Shown one piece after another: positions 1 to 9,581 of a stretch of 64,000 nucleotides of DNA. The stretch spans positions 8,503,501 through 8,567,500 of the forward strand of contig NC_070558.1 of NCBI RefSeq assembly GCF_026914185.1. Reading direction: 5' to 3'. Position 1 is the stretch's first letter; each line of letters opens with the position of its first letter. The translations under genes and the position numbers were made by a program. This DNA is from Puccinia triticina (taxonomy: Eukaryota > Basidiomycota > Pucciniomycetes > Pucciniales > Pucciniaceae). The notes beneath the pieces are model-generated. The model was not told where the DNA came from and made no database searches. It was given only the letters and a program-made list of their open reading frames with translations.

Positions 1-1153
1 ATGCATAGCTGGATGAAAACTACTTGTAGATTAAGAGTTGATGACAGTAGGAAGTTCCCAGAGACTAATCTAAAAGGATTAAAAGACATCAAGAGCCTAA
101 ATGGAGACATTTATTTTTATTGAACTTGGTTTAAGTAGGTGGGTGGAGAGGAGGGCTTTCCCCAGGGAGGAAAACCAAAGGAGTTGTCTAAAGAAATAAT
201 GGGAAGTCTTTGTGAGAGATTTCAGGTAGGCATGGGCGAGAATGTGAGCTGTGAAATCTGGCTAGAAGGGGGGATTCAAAACAGGACTGAAGGAACTAAA
301 CATAAGATCTGCAGCGGCAAAGCCGCCTTGGCCTCTAGTGAAAAGTAAAAGCTTCATGTTGAGACACCAATTGTCCCCCTGATGTACGCGAGTACATGAG
401 GGGGACAATATGACATAATTCGCCTTTCACATCCTCATGAAAAGGAGAAAATGGTCATGGAGCCAAGAAAGGCCTATATTTTGGATGAGTTCTGGATTAA
501 TTCCAGATGAGTTCTGGATTATTCCTTGGCAAGTTATGGTTTATTTCAGGATGATTTCCAACTGATTTCAAGCTTACTTCCAGTCTTGTTCATACCTATT
601 CAATATTTCTTTACCAAAGGCCTCCAGCAGTTATGGAAGAAAGTTACGGTAAGGCACTCCCTGGGGAGTGGGAACATATCTCCCCTGGTGTGTAGGCTTG
701 GAGGGGAGGGCGTTGGTGGTGGTTGTGTTGGGTGGAGGGGGATTGGGTTTGTTGCAATGGGAGATATGGTGATGGTTGCAGTGTTTCAGGCAAGTGGTGA
801 AAGTCAAGGCAGGGGGGACAAGCTTTAAGGTGGTTGGTGTTGGTTGATTGGAAAGCATCAACGGCGAGGCATTGGGGACAATCTGTAAGGTGTGTGGTGG
901 CAAGTAGCTCCGGACAGCTGATTTAAGGAGCACAGTTCCATCAGCTTGAGGCCCCAGGGGATCCGGTTTTTTCCTACCCCCTCCCTGGGATCCAACTAAT
1001 CACTTGACTAGGGTCTTTGTCTGTGTTTAATAGGGTTTTTCACAATAAGCATTTTTGCTTCCTGCAGCCCTAACTTTTGTTACTTGCAGGTGACATACTC
1101 ACATAAATTTAAGCCTAAATTTTCAGCAAGAAAACACCTTCAGCAACCTCTAC
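1..1153. other. Intergenic, no gene recognised
   Basis: No convincing coding region. The open frames are short, overlap in several phases and contain no recognisable motif. The stretch about 640-910 is a G/T-rich, low-complexity block on the plus strand. It contains the hairpin at 370-409, listed separately. Confidence 0.5.
370..409. repeat. 40-bp hairpin with GCGA loop
   Basis: Two 18-nt arms (370-387 and 392-409) are reverse complements except for one G/G mismatch, and enclose the 4-nt loop GCGA. The arms read ATTGTCCCCCTGATGTAC and GTACATGAGGGGGACAAT. No gene lies close enough to call it a terminator. It could be the relic of a MITE. Confidence 0.7.
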
Positions 1154-1355
1154 CCAGCATATCTGGCTGGGAAGAAGTCATCCCAGTTTAACTCGGATGC
1201 ACTCAACCAATTGAAAATGGGTTGATCTCATCCAATGAAATGTAAAACCAAGGGACCTTGAATTTATATTTCATCAGTTGAGATCAACCAAGTTTAAATT
1301 GGTTGAGTTCATCCCAGTTTAACTGGGATAACCTCAACCCAGCCAATTATGCTGG
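1154..1355. mobile_element. MITE-like foldback, about 200 bp
   Basis: The left end (CCAGCATATCTGGCTGGG...) and the reverse complement of the right end (CCAGCATAATTGGCTGGG...) stay similar for about 55 bp, through a shared CATCCCAGTTTAACT-like block and CTCAACCAATT. A second inner inverted repeat (GTTGATCTCATCC / its complement) flanks the centre. No clear target-site duplication was found, so the exact ends are uncertain. Confidence 0.5.
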
Positions 1356-1440
1356 CAGTGCTCAAAGTTGTTAGATTATGATTAAAGCAGGCACCTAGAG
1401 TTAGCCCAACCTGGGTTTGAGTCCTGGTGGAGCCATTTCT
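1356..1440 (+). repeat. Possible tRNA-derived SINE or tRNA relic
   Basis: TGCTCAAAGTTGTTAGA (1359-1375) resembles a Pol III A box. GGTTTGAGTCC (1414-1424) resembles a B box at a tRNA-like distance, followed by T-rich sequence. The acceptor stem does not close, so this is not a functional tRNA. A SINE head or chance similarity are both possible. Confidence 0.25.
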
Positions 1441-1589
1441 TTCTTTTCTGACAAAAGTGATACTCATGAGTGGCACATCCACCCTTTTAATACAACACAC
1501 ACCTAACCCACTGTGTATTGGATTGCTTGGGTCTGCACAAGTATTGACACACCAATACATGTAAAGCCAATGAATTTATTGGTATGGGT

Positions 1590-1931
1590 GCTGTGATACA
1601 TGTATTGGGTAGTGATACTTGTATTGCTACATTGATACAAGTATTGCTACATTGATACAAGTATTGCTACATTGATACAAGTATTGCTGCATTGACACAA
1701 GTATTGCTAACAAGTATTGCTACATCAGTACAAGCATTACTACATCAGTACAAGTATTGCTACATCAATACCAGTATGGCTACATCAATACAAGTATCAC
1801 TGCATCAATACAAGTATTGCTAGAACAATACAAGTATTGTTGCACCAATACATGTATTGCTACAGCGGCACCTGTATTGATACACCAATACCAGTATTTC
1901 TACAGCAATACATGTGTCTTTGCATGCAGCC
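1590..1931. repeat. 20-bp minisatellite (part 1)
   Basis: Tandem copies of about 20 bp with the theme TACAAGTATTGCTACATTGA, nearly identical at 1620-1700 and degenerate afterwards. The array resumes at about 8101-8215 on the other side of the LTR element, so the retrotransposon inserted into it. The open frames here only translate the repeat. Confidence 0.85.
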
Positions 1932-1936
1932 CTATA

Positions 1937-2382
1937 TGTAACGAATATCTTGTTAATTATGGATTAACATGTGCTTTATTTGTTATCCGTTGAAGCTGAC
2001 TAACAGGATGATTGGCGTTGGATCTCCTTGGCTTTTGTAATCGGGTAACATCGCGCATGATTCATGACGTCTTTCATTAACATTTATGTCGTCATCGTAT
2101 GCTTCTGCGAGCTTGTCTTTATCTCTTTTTCTTCGTATCCGGTTGTTCCTCCTTTCCTCTCTTTCTCCATCGGAATATTCTTTATCATCATTTCCTCAGA
2201 AATCTAAATTATCATTATCAACAAAATCAATTACAAACGATCTGAGTTATCCTTATAAGGTTTCTATTTGCACATCGCTTAGAACCTTACATCTAGTTAC
2301 TATCCAAGCATTGGCGAGTTGTCCTCTTGGATTAAACTTCATAGCCAATATATAGCAAATTGGTAGTAGCCTGATCCTCACA
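1937..2382 (+). repeat. 5' LTR of the chromovirus
   Basis: 446 bp, TG...CA ends. The pyrimidine-rich run about 2148-2168 followed by CATCGG resembles a fungal CT-rich transcription start. The R region probably starts near 2169, because 2169-2178 is complementary to the PBS. CpG sites preserved in the 3' LTR are TpG or CpA here at 1970, 2312 and 2357. Confidence 0.95.
2169..2178 (+). promoter_or_regulatory. Putative transcript start / self-primer segment
   Basis: ATCGGAATAT lies immediately after a CT-rich stretch in the LTR and is perfectly complementary over 10 nt to 2386-2395. In the Tf1/sushi-type chromoviruses the 5' end of the mRNA folds back on a PBS and primes reverse transcription. 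The position fits that model. The mechanism is inferred from family knowledge. Confidence 0.55.
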
Positions 2383-2385
2383 TTT

Positions 2386-2395
2386 ATATTCCGAT
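2386..2395 (+). promoter_or_regulatory. Putative self-priming primer-binding site
   Basis: ATATTCCGAT starts 4 nt after the 5' LTR. It is not followed or preceded by the TGG expected for a tRNA 3' CCA primer. Instead it pairs with 2169-2178 inside the LTR. The 3' LTR copy of the primer segment has one C to T change, which would leave a G-U pair. Confidence 0.55.
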
Positions 2396-2451
2396 CTTTC
2401 AAAAACATACTATTATAACTTTATATTTCCAAATTTTTTACCTTCCGAACA

Positions 2452-3843
2452 ATGTCTGAAGTCTCCGATATGGCACCCATTACTCCTCTCCGAAACTCTC
2501 CTGCTGTTACTCCTTCCCCTCCTCTGGTTGCCGATCTTCCAATCTCTGATACGGCGCATCAATTTTTTTTGGTCAACACCCCATCTCCTTTCAATCACAA
2601 TTCCCCTTTGTTCATGTCGTTTTCCCCTCGATACATTCCAACAACCTCTCCACAGCCGCAAGATCAACAGCGAATTCAGCAAGGACCCTCAACAAGCCGT
2701 CCTCTTCCTTCGGGTTCCGGTAAACAACGAGAAGCTTTGGATGACGACATGTCGGCTCTCCTGTCCAACTTACGGGTCGACAATTCGACTCAATCTACTT
2801 TGATTCAAGAACAGGCTGCTTTGATTGCGCTTTTGAATGCGCAGGCTCGACAAGACAAGACTGTGATCTCTAATCTTCAAGCCGAGACCAAGAACATCAA
2901 GGACATTTTTCATTCTGAATTGATGAAAACTCAGGCTACCCATGATCAATCTATCACTCATCTTCGAGGTCTTTTCGAGGGTTCCACGAATTCGTTGGGA
3001 GGACGGTTGGGTCGATTGGAGGTTGCTAGCTCTCAACCGGCGGTTTCCCGCATATTCGTAGAGCCCCCTCATCAATCCCATATTTTTTTTACCGGGGCGC
3101 CTCGCGAAACTAACAACTTTTGTTTCACGATGAGAAACTCTTTCGAGCGAATAGGGGAACAGTTCAATACTGAGAAGCAGAAGATTTTGTGGATCTCCGG
3201 GTACTTTCGCGCGGGTCCAGGCCGTATGGATGGCGAGGTGCCGTCTTACACATGGTGGCGAGGTTTACTTTCCAACAATGCGGCGGCTCTTAATTTACCG
3301 GCCTTGAAGGCGTCTTCTAGGATGGAATACGTAATCCCTGAGCTCCATGACGTTGACTCATTCATCAATTCCATTGAGCGCACGTTTGCTAACCACCATG
3401 AGTTGGAGGAAGCGGAAGCGGCGTTTTATTCGGCTCGTCAAGGCAACAAGACGATCGAAGAGTTTAACATTTTATTCAACTCCCTTTTGAGGCCTTTGGT
3501 CCTTGATGATCGATCGAAATGTAAAGCGTATGATAAGGCGATTGACAACAATCTTGTCAAGCTGGCGCTCATCAGAGGTCCATGGAACGATGTAGTGGAT
3601 TTGAGTGAAAAACAGGAAATAGCGGTTTCGGTTTCCAGAAATTTGGCTGGGGTAACCAAGATTCTTGACCCAAAGTTCAACCCATCTCGACCTGCTAATC
3701 CTCCTCAGCAACTTCCCGCGCCGGCTCATCATCCGCCGCCTAAGGTCCCTGACGGAGATGCCATGGATTTGGATGAGGTGGCCGCCGCGATGAAGGATGC
3801 AAACTTCTCTTATGCTGACTTTCGACAAGAATGTGTCTATTGA
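2452..3843 (+). CDS. gag: Gag (capsid) polyprotein of the chromovirus
   Basis: 463 aa from ATG 2452 to a TGA at 3841. Residues 1-90 are Pro/Ser-rich and disordered. About 90-170 looks coiled-coil. About 205-380 carries the retrotransposon Gag-like helical domain (IFFTGAPRETNNFCF, EQFNTEKQKILWISGYFRAG, YTWWRGLL, ARQGNKTIEEFNILF). The frame does not change after the stop: the next residues form a Cys/His cluster (CIRCGG...H...C) like a nucleocapsid zinc knuckle. Gag and Pol were therefore probably one frame, with the knuckle cut off by a CGA to TGA change. Programmed UGA readthrough is the alternative. The role is to form the virus-like particle that packages element RNA. Confidence 0.85.
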   Translation: MSEVSDMAPITPLRNSPAVTPSPPLVADLPISDTAHQFFLVNTPSPFNHNSPLFMSFSPRYIPTTSPQPQDQQRIQQGPSTSRPLPSGSGKQREALDDDMSALLSNLRVDNSTQSTLIQEQAALIALLNAQARQDKTVISNLQAETKNIKDIFHSELMKTQATHDQSITHLRGLFEGSTNSLGGRLGRLEVASSQPAVSRIFVEPPHQSHIFFTGAPRETNNFCFTMRNSFERIGEQFNTEKQKILWISGYFRAGPGRMDGEVPSYTWWRGLLSNNAAALNLPALKASSRMEYVIPELHDVDSFINSIERTFANHHELEEAEAAFYSARQGNKTIEEFNILFNSLLRPLVLDDRSKCKAYDKAIDNNLVKLALIRGPWNDVVDLSEKQEIAVSVSRNLAGVTKILDPKFNPSRPANPPQQLPAPAHHPPPKVPDGDAMDLDEVAAAMKDANFSYADFRQECVY

Positions 3844-6800
3844 AATATCTGTATCCGTTGCGGGGGCGCCTTCGACGATTCTCATTATCAAAAACGGGGT
3901 TGTACGTTGGGGCCAGAAATGAAAATGGATATGTCGGATATGCTACAGTTGTGGAAGGAATGGGGAGGTTCGGTTCGGAAGAAGAAGTCGGGAAGGCGAA
4001 GCGATTCAAAGTGGGCTCCAGAAAATCTCGCTCAACGACCTCAATCAGGTTATCGCCGCGAGAAGCAACGGGCTCAGGTGGACGACTCTCGCTCATCTAC
4101 TCCGGTCGAGCGCCCTGATAAAGGGAAGAAGAGGCAGTCTTTGGCGGAGGTCGATGGATTGCCTTTCAAAAAGCGATCTTCCGACAATTCTAGTCATGAT
4201 AAACTGGACGACCCCGCCTTATCGGCTGATGTTATCAATATGGAGGATATGTCGGCGGGGGAAGTTTTCTTCAACTCTTGTATGTCGCAAAAGATGAGTG
4301 CGACGGACTGTAAGCAAGCTCATTTCGTTAAGAAAGCCGCTCGGGCTGATAACCGTCCCTTCTTGAATGGGTCTTTACTAACTCGCGATAATATTAAAAC
4401 TGATGTTTATGTTTTGGTTGATTCTGGTGCTTCGGCTTCTTTTATTGACATTACCTTTGCTAAAGAATCAAAATTAAAGACATTCGACATGCCAATCAAG
4501 GTTCAATGTAAATCCTTTGATGGATCGGCAGCGACTTCTGGCGAGATAGTATCTTATGCAAAAGGAGATATTTTAATCCCCACCGTTTGCGGTTCCTTTC
4601 TTTCTTCTCAAGTGACTCTTTATTTAACTACGCTGGCCTCGGCTAATGTTATATTAGGAAATTCCTGGTTAACAGATTCAGGCACGTTTGTTGGAGGGTC
4701 TGACAGCGATGTTGTAATGTATGATAACGTACAAGAGATTTGTGATTCCTCATGTAATGAAGCTAAGCTGCTTACCCATGAGTTTGCTGATGTTTTTGTC
4801 ACAGAGAGTTTGGCTCGTTTGCCTCCGCACCGAGGGCAGTTTGATTGTAAGGTTAATCTGAAGGAGGGAGCCATCCCTCCGTTTGGTAAAATGTATAACT
4901 TGAGCAAATCGGAAAGGGACGAGTTAAAAACTTACGTTGACGAGAATTTAGCCAAGGGTTTTATTAGGTTGTCTTCTTCGTCGGCCGCGGCTCCTATCTT
5001 TTACGTGAAAGTGGAGGGTAAAGCCAATCGACCTTGTGTAGATTATCGAATCCTCAACAACATGACAGTCCGGGATTCTTATCCTCTGCCCGTTATTGCT
5101 CACCTCCTCAACAATCTACAAGGGTGTAAATTTCTTTCGAAGATCGATCTCAAGGCGGCTTTCAACTTACTAAGAGTGGCGGAGGGACACGAATGGAAGA
5201 TAGCGTTCAGGACCCCATGGGGGTTGTATGAATATCAAGTCATGCCGTTTGGTTTGGCTAATGCTCCCGCAACGTTTCAGCGTTTCATTCAGCACGTGTT
5301 GCGTGAGTATCTCGATGTCTGTTGTTTTGTGTATATTGATGATATTCTTATTTATTTGAAGACAAAGGAACAGCATTTGTTGGACTTGCGACGAGTCTTG
5401 CGGAAGCTGCGGGAGTTTTCTTTGAAGGCTTCTTTGCGGAAATGTGAGTTCTTTTGTTCGCAAGTAACGTTCCTGGGTTTTGATATTACTGACAAGGGAT
5501 TAAAGATGAACAATCGTAAGCTTAATACTATAAATGACTGGCCTTTGCCGACAACGGTTCGAGGTCTTAGGAAGTTCCTGGGTTTTACTAATTTTTATAG
5601 GCGCTTTATACCGAGGTTCTCTTCGGTGGCGGGTCCTTTGACCACTTTAACTCAGGGTAAGTACAGCGATTCGACTTTGCTCAATTCTAAGAGTGCCGTG
5701 GTTGCTTTTGAAGCGCTGAAATCTCTCTTTATAAAAGAGCCTTTACTGCTCCATTTTGACTTCGAAAAAGACAGGGTGGTGCATGTGGACAGCTCCGGAT
5801 ACGCGATCGCGGCGGTTCTCAGTCAGCCAGATCTCAAGGGTGATTATCTCCCTGTGAGCTACTATTCTCGGAAATTGTCGGACAGGGAGCGCTCGTGGAA
5901 GATTTTCGACTTGGAGTTATTGGCGATTGTTTCGGCTTGCCAGGAATGGCGTGCTTGGTTGATGGGAACGGTTAATCCGGTTACCATGTACTCTGATCAC
6001 TCCAACCTCTTATATTTTAAAACTGCTAAGTACTTGTCTCCAAAGCAGGCTCGCTGGGCTTTATTTTTGGATAATTTTAATATGCTAATCTATCACATTA
6101 ATGGTTCTAAAAATCCAGCGGATGGGCCTAGCCGGCGCGATGACTACTGCGAAGGGAGGATTGTAAGTGGAGACGCTAATTTGATTACTAAACGAATGGT
6201 TTCGTGCGATGCGATCAGTGGCGGATCGGCTGGATCCCCCATAACCTCTCACGATTTATTCTTTCAACGGCCAACGGAGGCGCTTTTGTCTTATTTTTCT
6301 CCATTCTATACTCCCAAAGAATTGGCTAACATACATGTTTCATTGATTGACGGTATCTATTGGCATAACAGTAGAGTTTGCGTGCCAATCTCTTTGCAGG
6401 CTAGAATTTTAGCGATGTATCATGATACGCCCGCTATGGGCCATCCGGGCATCGCCAAGACTTTGTCAACTTTGACCAGAACGTTTTCCTGGCCGGGGGT
6501 GCGCTCATTGGTTATCCAATATGTCAATAGTTGTGATTCTTGTCAGCGGGTGAAGGCAAGACAAAGGGCCCCGGATGGCAAGCTGGTTTCCATTGTGGCA
6601 AATCCTAAACCCTGGAGCGTGATCGGAATGGATATGATTGTAAAGTTACCTCTGTCTGAGGGATTTGACTCGATCTTGGTTGTGATTGATTTACTTAGCA
6701 AGCTGACGCATTTTATACCATGCAAGGAGGCTTCTTCTTTGGTGGTTTTGGCTTCTTTGTTTAAGAAGCATATTTTCCGTCTCCACGGCTTATCACCCAC

Positions 6801-7567
6801 AAACCGATGGGCAAACTGAGCGAATGAATCAAGTGGTCGAGGATTATCTACGCCATTTTTGTTCATACTATCAAGATAATTGGGACAAATTTCTGGACAT
6901 GGCGGAGTTCTACATAAATAATACGGATTCGGCGAGTTTGAAAATTTCTCCTTTCTTCTTTTCCTATGGTTTTCACCCCCGATTTAATATTATGACTGAG
7001 AATACGGGCCGCAAGACTTTAGATGACTTCATGGTTGATTTGCAAGTGACTCAGGAAACTGCGACTGAATGTCTGCGACAAGCGCGGATTAAACAAGCAG
7101 AATATTATAATAAGGGTAAATGAGATGCTCCAGTATACCGCGAAGGCAAGCAGGTTTTGTTGTTGCGAAAGTTCATTCAATCACGGCGTATTAACTCAAA
7201 ATTAGATTACAGATACATCAGACCTTTCAAAGTAGTTAAGATGGTAGGCCCCAACGCAGTAGAATTAGATTTAGCTGCTGATTATCCTAAACTTCATCCT
7301 GTATTTAACGTTTCCTTGCTGACTCGTTATGTTACTCCCTCAAGTGTTCCAGGTCGATTGTCAAATTTGGGTATTAAGGATAAGTATTACACTGATGAAC
7401 AAATTGTAGACTGGACTAGAATTAAAGCCGTTCTCGATGTCAGGGTTGTTTCTAAAGGTAAGCTGGATTATTTAATTGCATGGCACAATTCAACGCCGGG
7501 GGAAGACACTTGGGTGTCTCAGAATCATATTCCGGTGGCCGCTAATAAATTTTTGGACGAGTTTTGA
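3844..7567 (+). pseudogene. pol: Broken Pol: PR-RT-RNaseH-IN-chromodomain
   Basis: Frame 1 continues from the gag stop to 6819 (first ATG 3907). The aspartic protease motif DSGAS is at 4420, RT catalytic YIDD at 5332-5343, and RNase H (VDSSG...) near 5785. The integrase His/Cys zinc site (H...H...CDSC) follows at about 6420-6545, then the first catalytic Asp region (GMDMIVKLP). At about 6786-6791 the sequence jumps from the HG motif straight to YHPQTDGQTER in frame 2. The segment with the second catalytic Asp is therefore deleted and the frame shifted. A TGA at 7121 (NKGK-stop-DAPVY) breaks it again. The last part (7157-7567) ends in a chromodomain (VLDVRVV...YLIAWHNS...EDTWV). The product is inactive as it stands. 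Confidence 0.9.
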
Positions 7568-7649
7568 CGTTTGTCGGAGATGAAGAAGAAAAAGAATAAC
7601 AAGAAGAGTAAGGTGAATGTTAATAAGGAGTAGTAGGCAAGGCTTATTT

Positions 7650-8095
7650 TGTAACGAATATCTTGTTAATTATGGATTAACACGTGCTTTATTTGTTATC
7701 CGTTGAAGCTGACTAACAGGATGATTGGCGTTGGATCTCCTTGGCTTTTGTAATCGGGTAACATCGCGCATGATTCATGACATCTTTCATTAACATTTAT
7801 GTCGTCATCGTATGCTTCTGCGAGCTTGTCTTTATCTCTTTTTCTTCGTATCCGGTTGTTCCTCCTTTCCTCTCTTTCTCCATTGGAATATTCTTTATCA
7901 TCATTTCCTCAGAAATCTAAATTATCATTATCAACAAAATCAATTACAAACAATCTGAGTTATCCTTATAAGGTTTCTATTTGCACATCGCTTAGAACCT
8001 TACATCTAGTTACTATCCAAGCATCGGTGAGTTGTCCTCTTGGATTAAACTTCATAGCCAATATATAGCGAATTGGTAGTAGCCTGATCCTCACA
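7650..8095 (+). repeat. 3' LTR of the chromovirus
   Basis: 446 bp, 439/446 identical to the 5' LTR. CpG sites kept in the 5' LTR are lost here at 7782, 7884, 7952 and 8028. It is followed by the CTATA target duplication and by the resumed minisatellite. Confidence 0.95.
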
Positions 8096-8100
8096 CTATA

Positions 8101-8215
8101 TCAAGCTATTGGTATAGCAATACAAGTATTGATACACCAATACATGTAGCTTTACAGCAAGTACAATCATACCTGTATTGCTACAACACAGTATTGCTAT
8201 AGCAAACATGTATCT
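8101..8215. repeat. 20-bp minisatellite (part 2)
   Basis: Continuation of the array at 1590-1931 with the same CAATACAAGTATTG / ACCAATACATGTA theme. It shows the pre-insertion array was cut at CTATA. Confidence 0.75.
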
Positions 8216-8523
8216 TCACTAGAGGTGTTGACTGTATGTGTCACCCGTAAGGGGTGACTGTAGTGTTTCATCAAGATGGGGAGGAGTTGGGAGTGCTCAA
8301 GAACATTTCCATCACCCCAGAACTACTTGCACAGGTTTCTTGGGTCATAAAATTTAAGGTGTGCAGCTTGTGCAGCGCAAGTAAGGAATACTCAAGCTCA
8401 CCCAAACCTCTTCCCAGGTATCCTTATTGTGAAACCCCCTGTGCGCTATTTATCCAGGAGTCTAGGATTCTGTGGATTTAAGAAAGTGGGATAGTTTGAC
8501 ACATTGTATCTATAGTTTAGTGG
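8216..8523. other. Intergenic, no gene recognised
   Basis: Open frame 8254-8481 shows no motif and no splice context. Nothing supportable. Confidence 0.4.
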
Positions 8524-8530
8524 GTTTTGG

Positions 8531-8981
8531 CAACAAAGGGTAGTTACGTTACTCTACGTTATCCGACGTTTTTGGGTAACGTAACTACCCTCGTTACCCA
8601 GGGCTCCCCGTTACTTTACTAGTAACGGGGGCATTTTAAGCCCCGCGTGTAACGTAACGGGCCTCAAAAAAGCGGCCCGTTATCGCGTTATCCGCTCGAT
8701 AACACAAAAACAGACTAATTAAGGCTGTTTTTGCTTTAATATTTGCTTGATATCAGCAGCCAATGCAAAAACAGATCATTGGAGGCTGTTTTTGCCTTGA
8801 TATTTGCTTGTTATCAGGGGCCATGTGTGCCCCGATAACGTAAATAATATAAAAATAAGGGCCTTCCTGTGGTGCAATAACGTAATTGCACCAACGTTAC
8901 GCGTAACGCGTAGATAACGGCAAAAATTACGGTACGTTACCGTTATCTACGCGTTACGCGTAGCGTAACTACCCTTTGTTG
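8531..8981. mobile_element. 451-bp MITE, 7-bp target duplication
   Basis: Terminal inverted repeat CAACAAAGGGTAGTTACG at the left and its complement CGTAACTACCCTTTGTTG at the right (the last 18 bp match with one difference). It is flanked by GTTTTGG (8524-8530 and 8982-8988). The interior is rich in GTAACG/CGTTAC palindromes and holds a duplicated CAAAAACAG...TTGATATTTGCTTG segment. No coding capacity. The CAAC start and 7-bp duplication match the MITEs at 26277 and 28953, so they may share a transposase type. Confidence 0.85.
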
Positions 8982-8988
8982 GTTTTGG

Positions 8989-9581
8989 TAGGTTTTGGTC
9001 ATATGAAATACAAGTTTATATCCCTTTTTTGCATACAAAATTCCCATTCCCCTTGGGGCCTTTCACATCCTGTGACTTTTGCAACCCCTGGAACCCTAAA
9101 TTTGGGGACTATGCCCTTGTAGGAGAAATAATATCTCGTTGAGGATTGTTTCTTAGGCACTTGCTTAAGCAAATAAAGAAGGGCAGGAAATTATTGTCAA
9201 AGCCACTCGAACGGAGGTCCGGGGGGCCCGCGCAGAGCGCTCTCTTCGCCGCCAGCCACAGCGCCCACCAGGGACTTGTGTTAAGTTGGACCATTTGTTG
9301 CGTCTGGATAGTCATTTGTAGTTGATTTCATCGGACATAAATGCCTGCAAAACTAGAGGATTGTCTACATGAATAATGGACTGAAACACTACCAATTGGA
9401 AGAACGGGCAGGTTAGGACATTAGCGCTTACTAAAACAATTGCATAGGAAACAGCTGAACACAGGAGTCAAAATAAAACAACATGAAGATGATGAAAACA
9501 TCAAGGCAAGATTTACTTTCTGAAAGAAAATCATCAGATTAGAATGAACCGTACGAAGCGTTGAATAGTTGTAGGGAAAAT
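8989..9581. other. Intergenic / 3' flank of the next gene
   Basis: No gene recognised. The part next to 9582 is probably the 3' UTR of the minus-strand gene. Confidence 0.4.

Larger units (their letters stand above)
1937..8095 (+). mobile_element. Ty3/Gypsy chromovirus LTR retrotransposon, 6.16 kb
   Basis: A complete element with two 446-bp LTRs starting TGTAACG and ending CCTCACA, flanked by the perfect 5-bp target duplication CTATA (1932-1936 and 8096-8100). The order gag, protease, RT, RNase H, integrase, chromodomain defines the chromovirus branch of Ty3/Gypsy. The LTRs differ at 7 sites, all of them CpG transitions. The element is inactive: an in-frame TGA separates gag from pol, the integrase core is deleted and frameshifted near 6790, and another TGA lies at 7121. 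A weak purine-rich stretch (about 7577-7600) is the only polypurine-tract candidate, and it is not adjacent to the 3' LTR. Confidence 0.95.

Noticed and set aside
1356..1440. A functional tRNA gene
   Set aside because: A- and B-box-like motifs exist but the acceptor and anticodon stems do not pair.
1717..1993. Tyr/Gln-rich small proteins
   Set aside because: They are translations of the 20-bp minisatellite in two frames.
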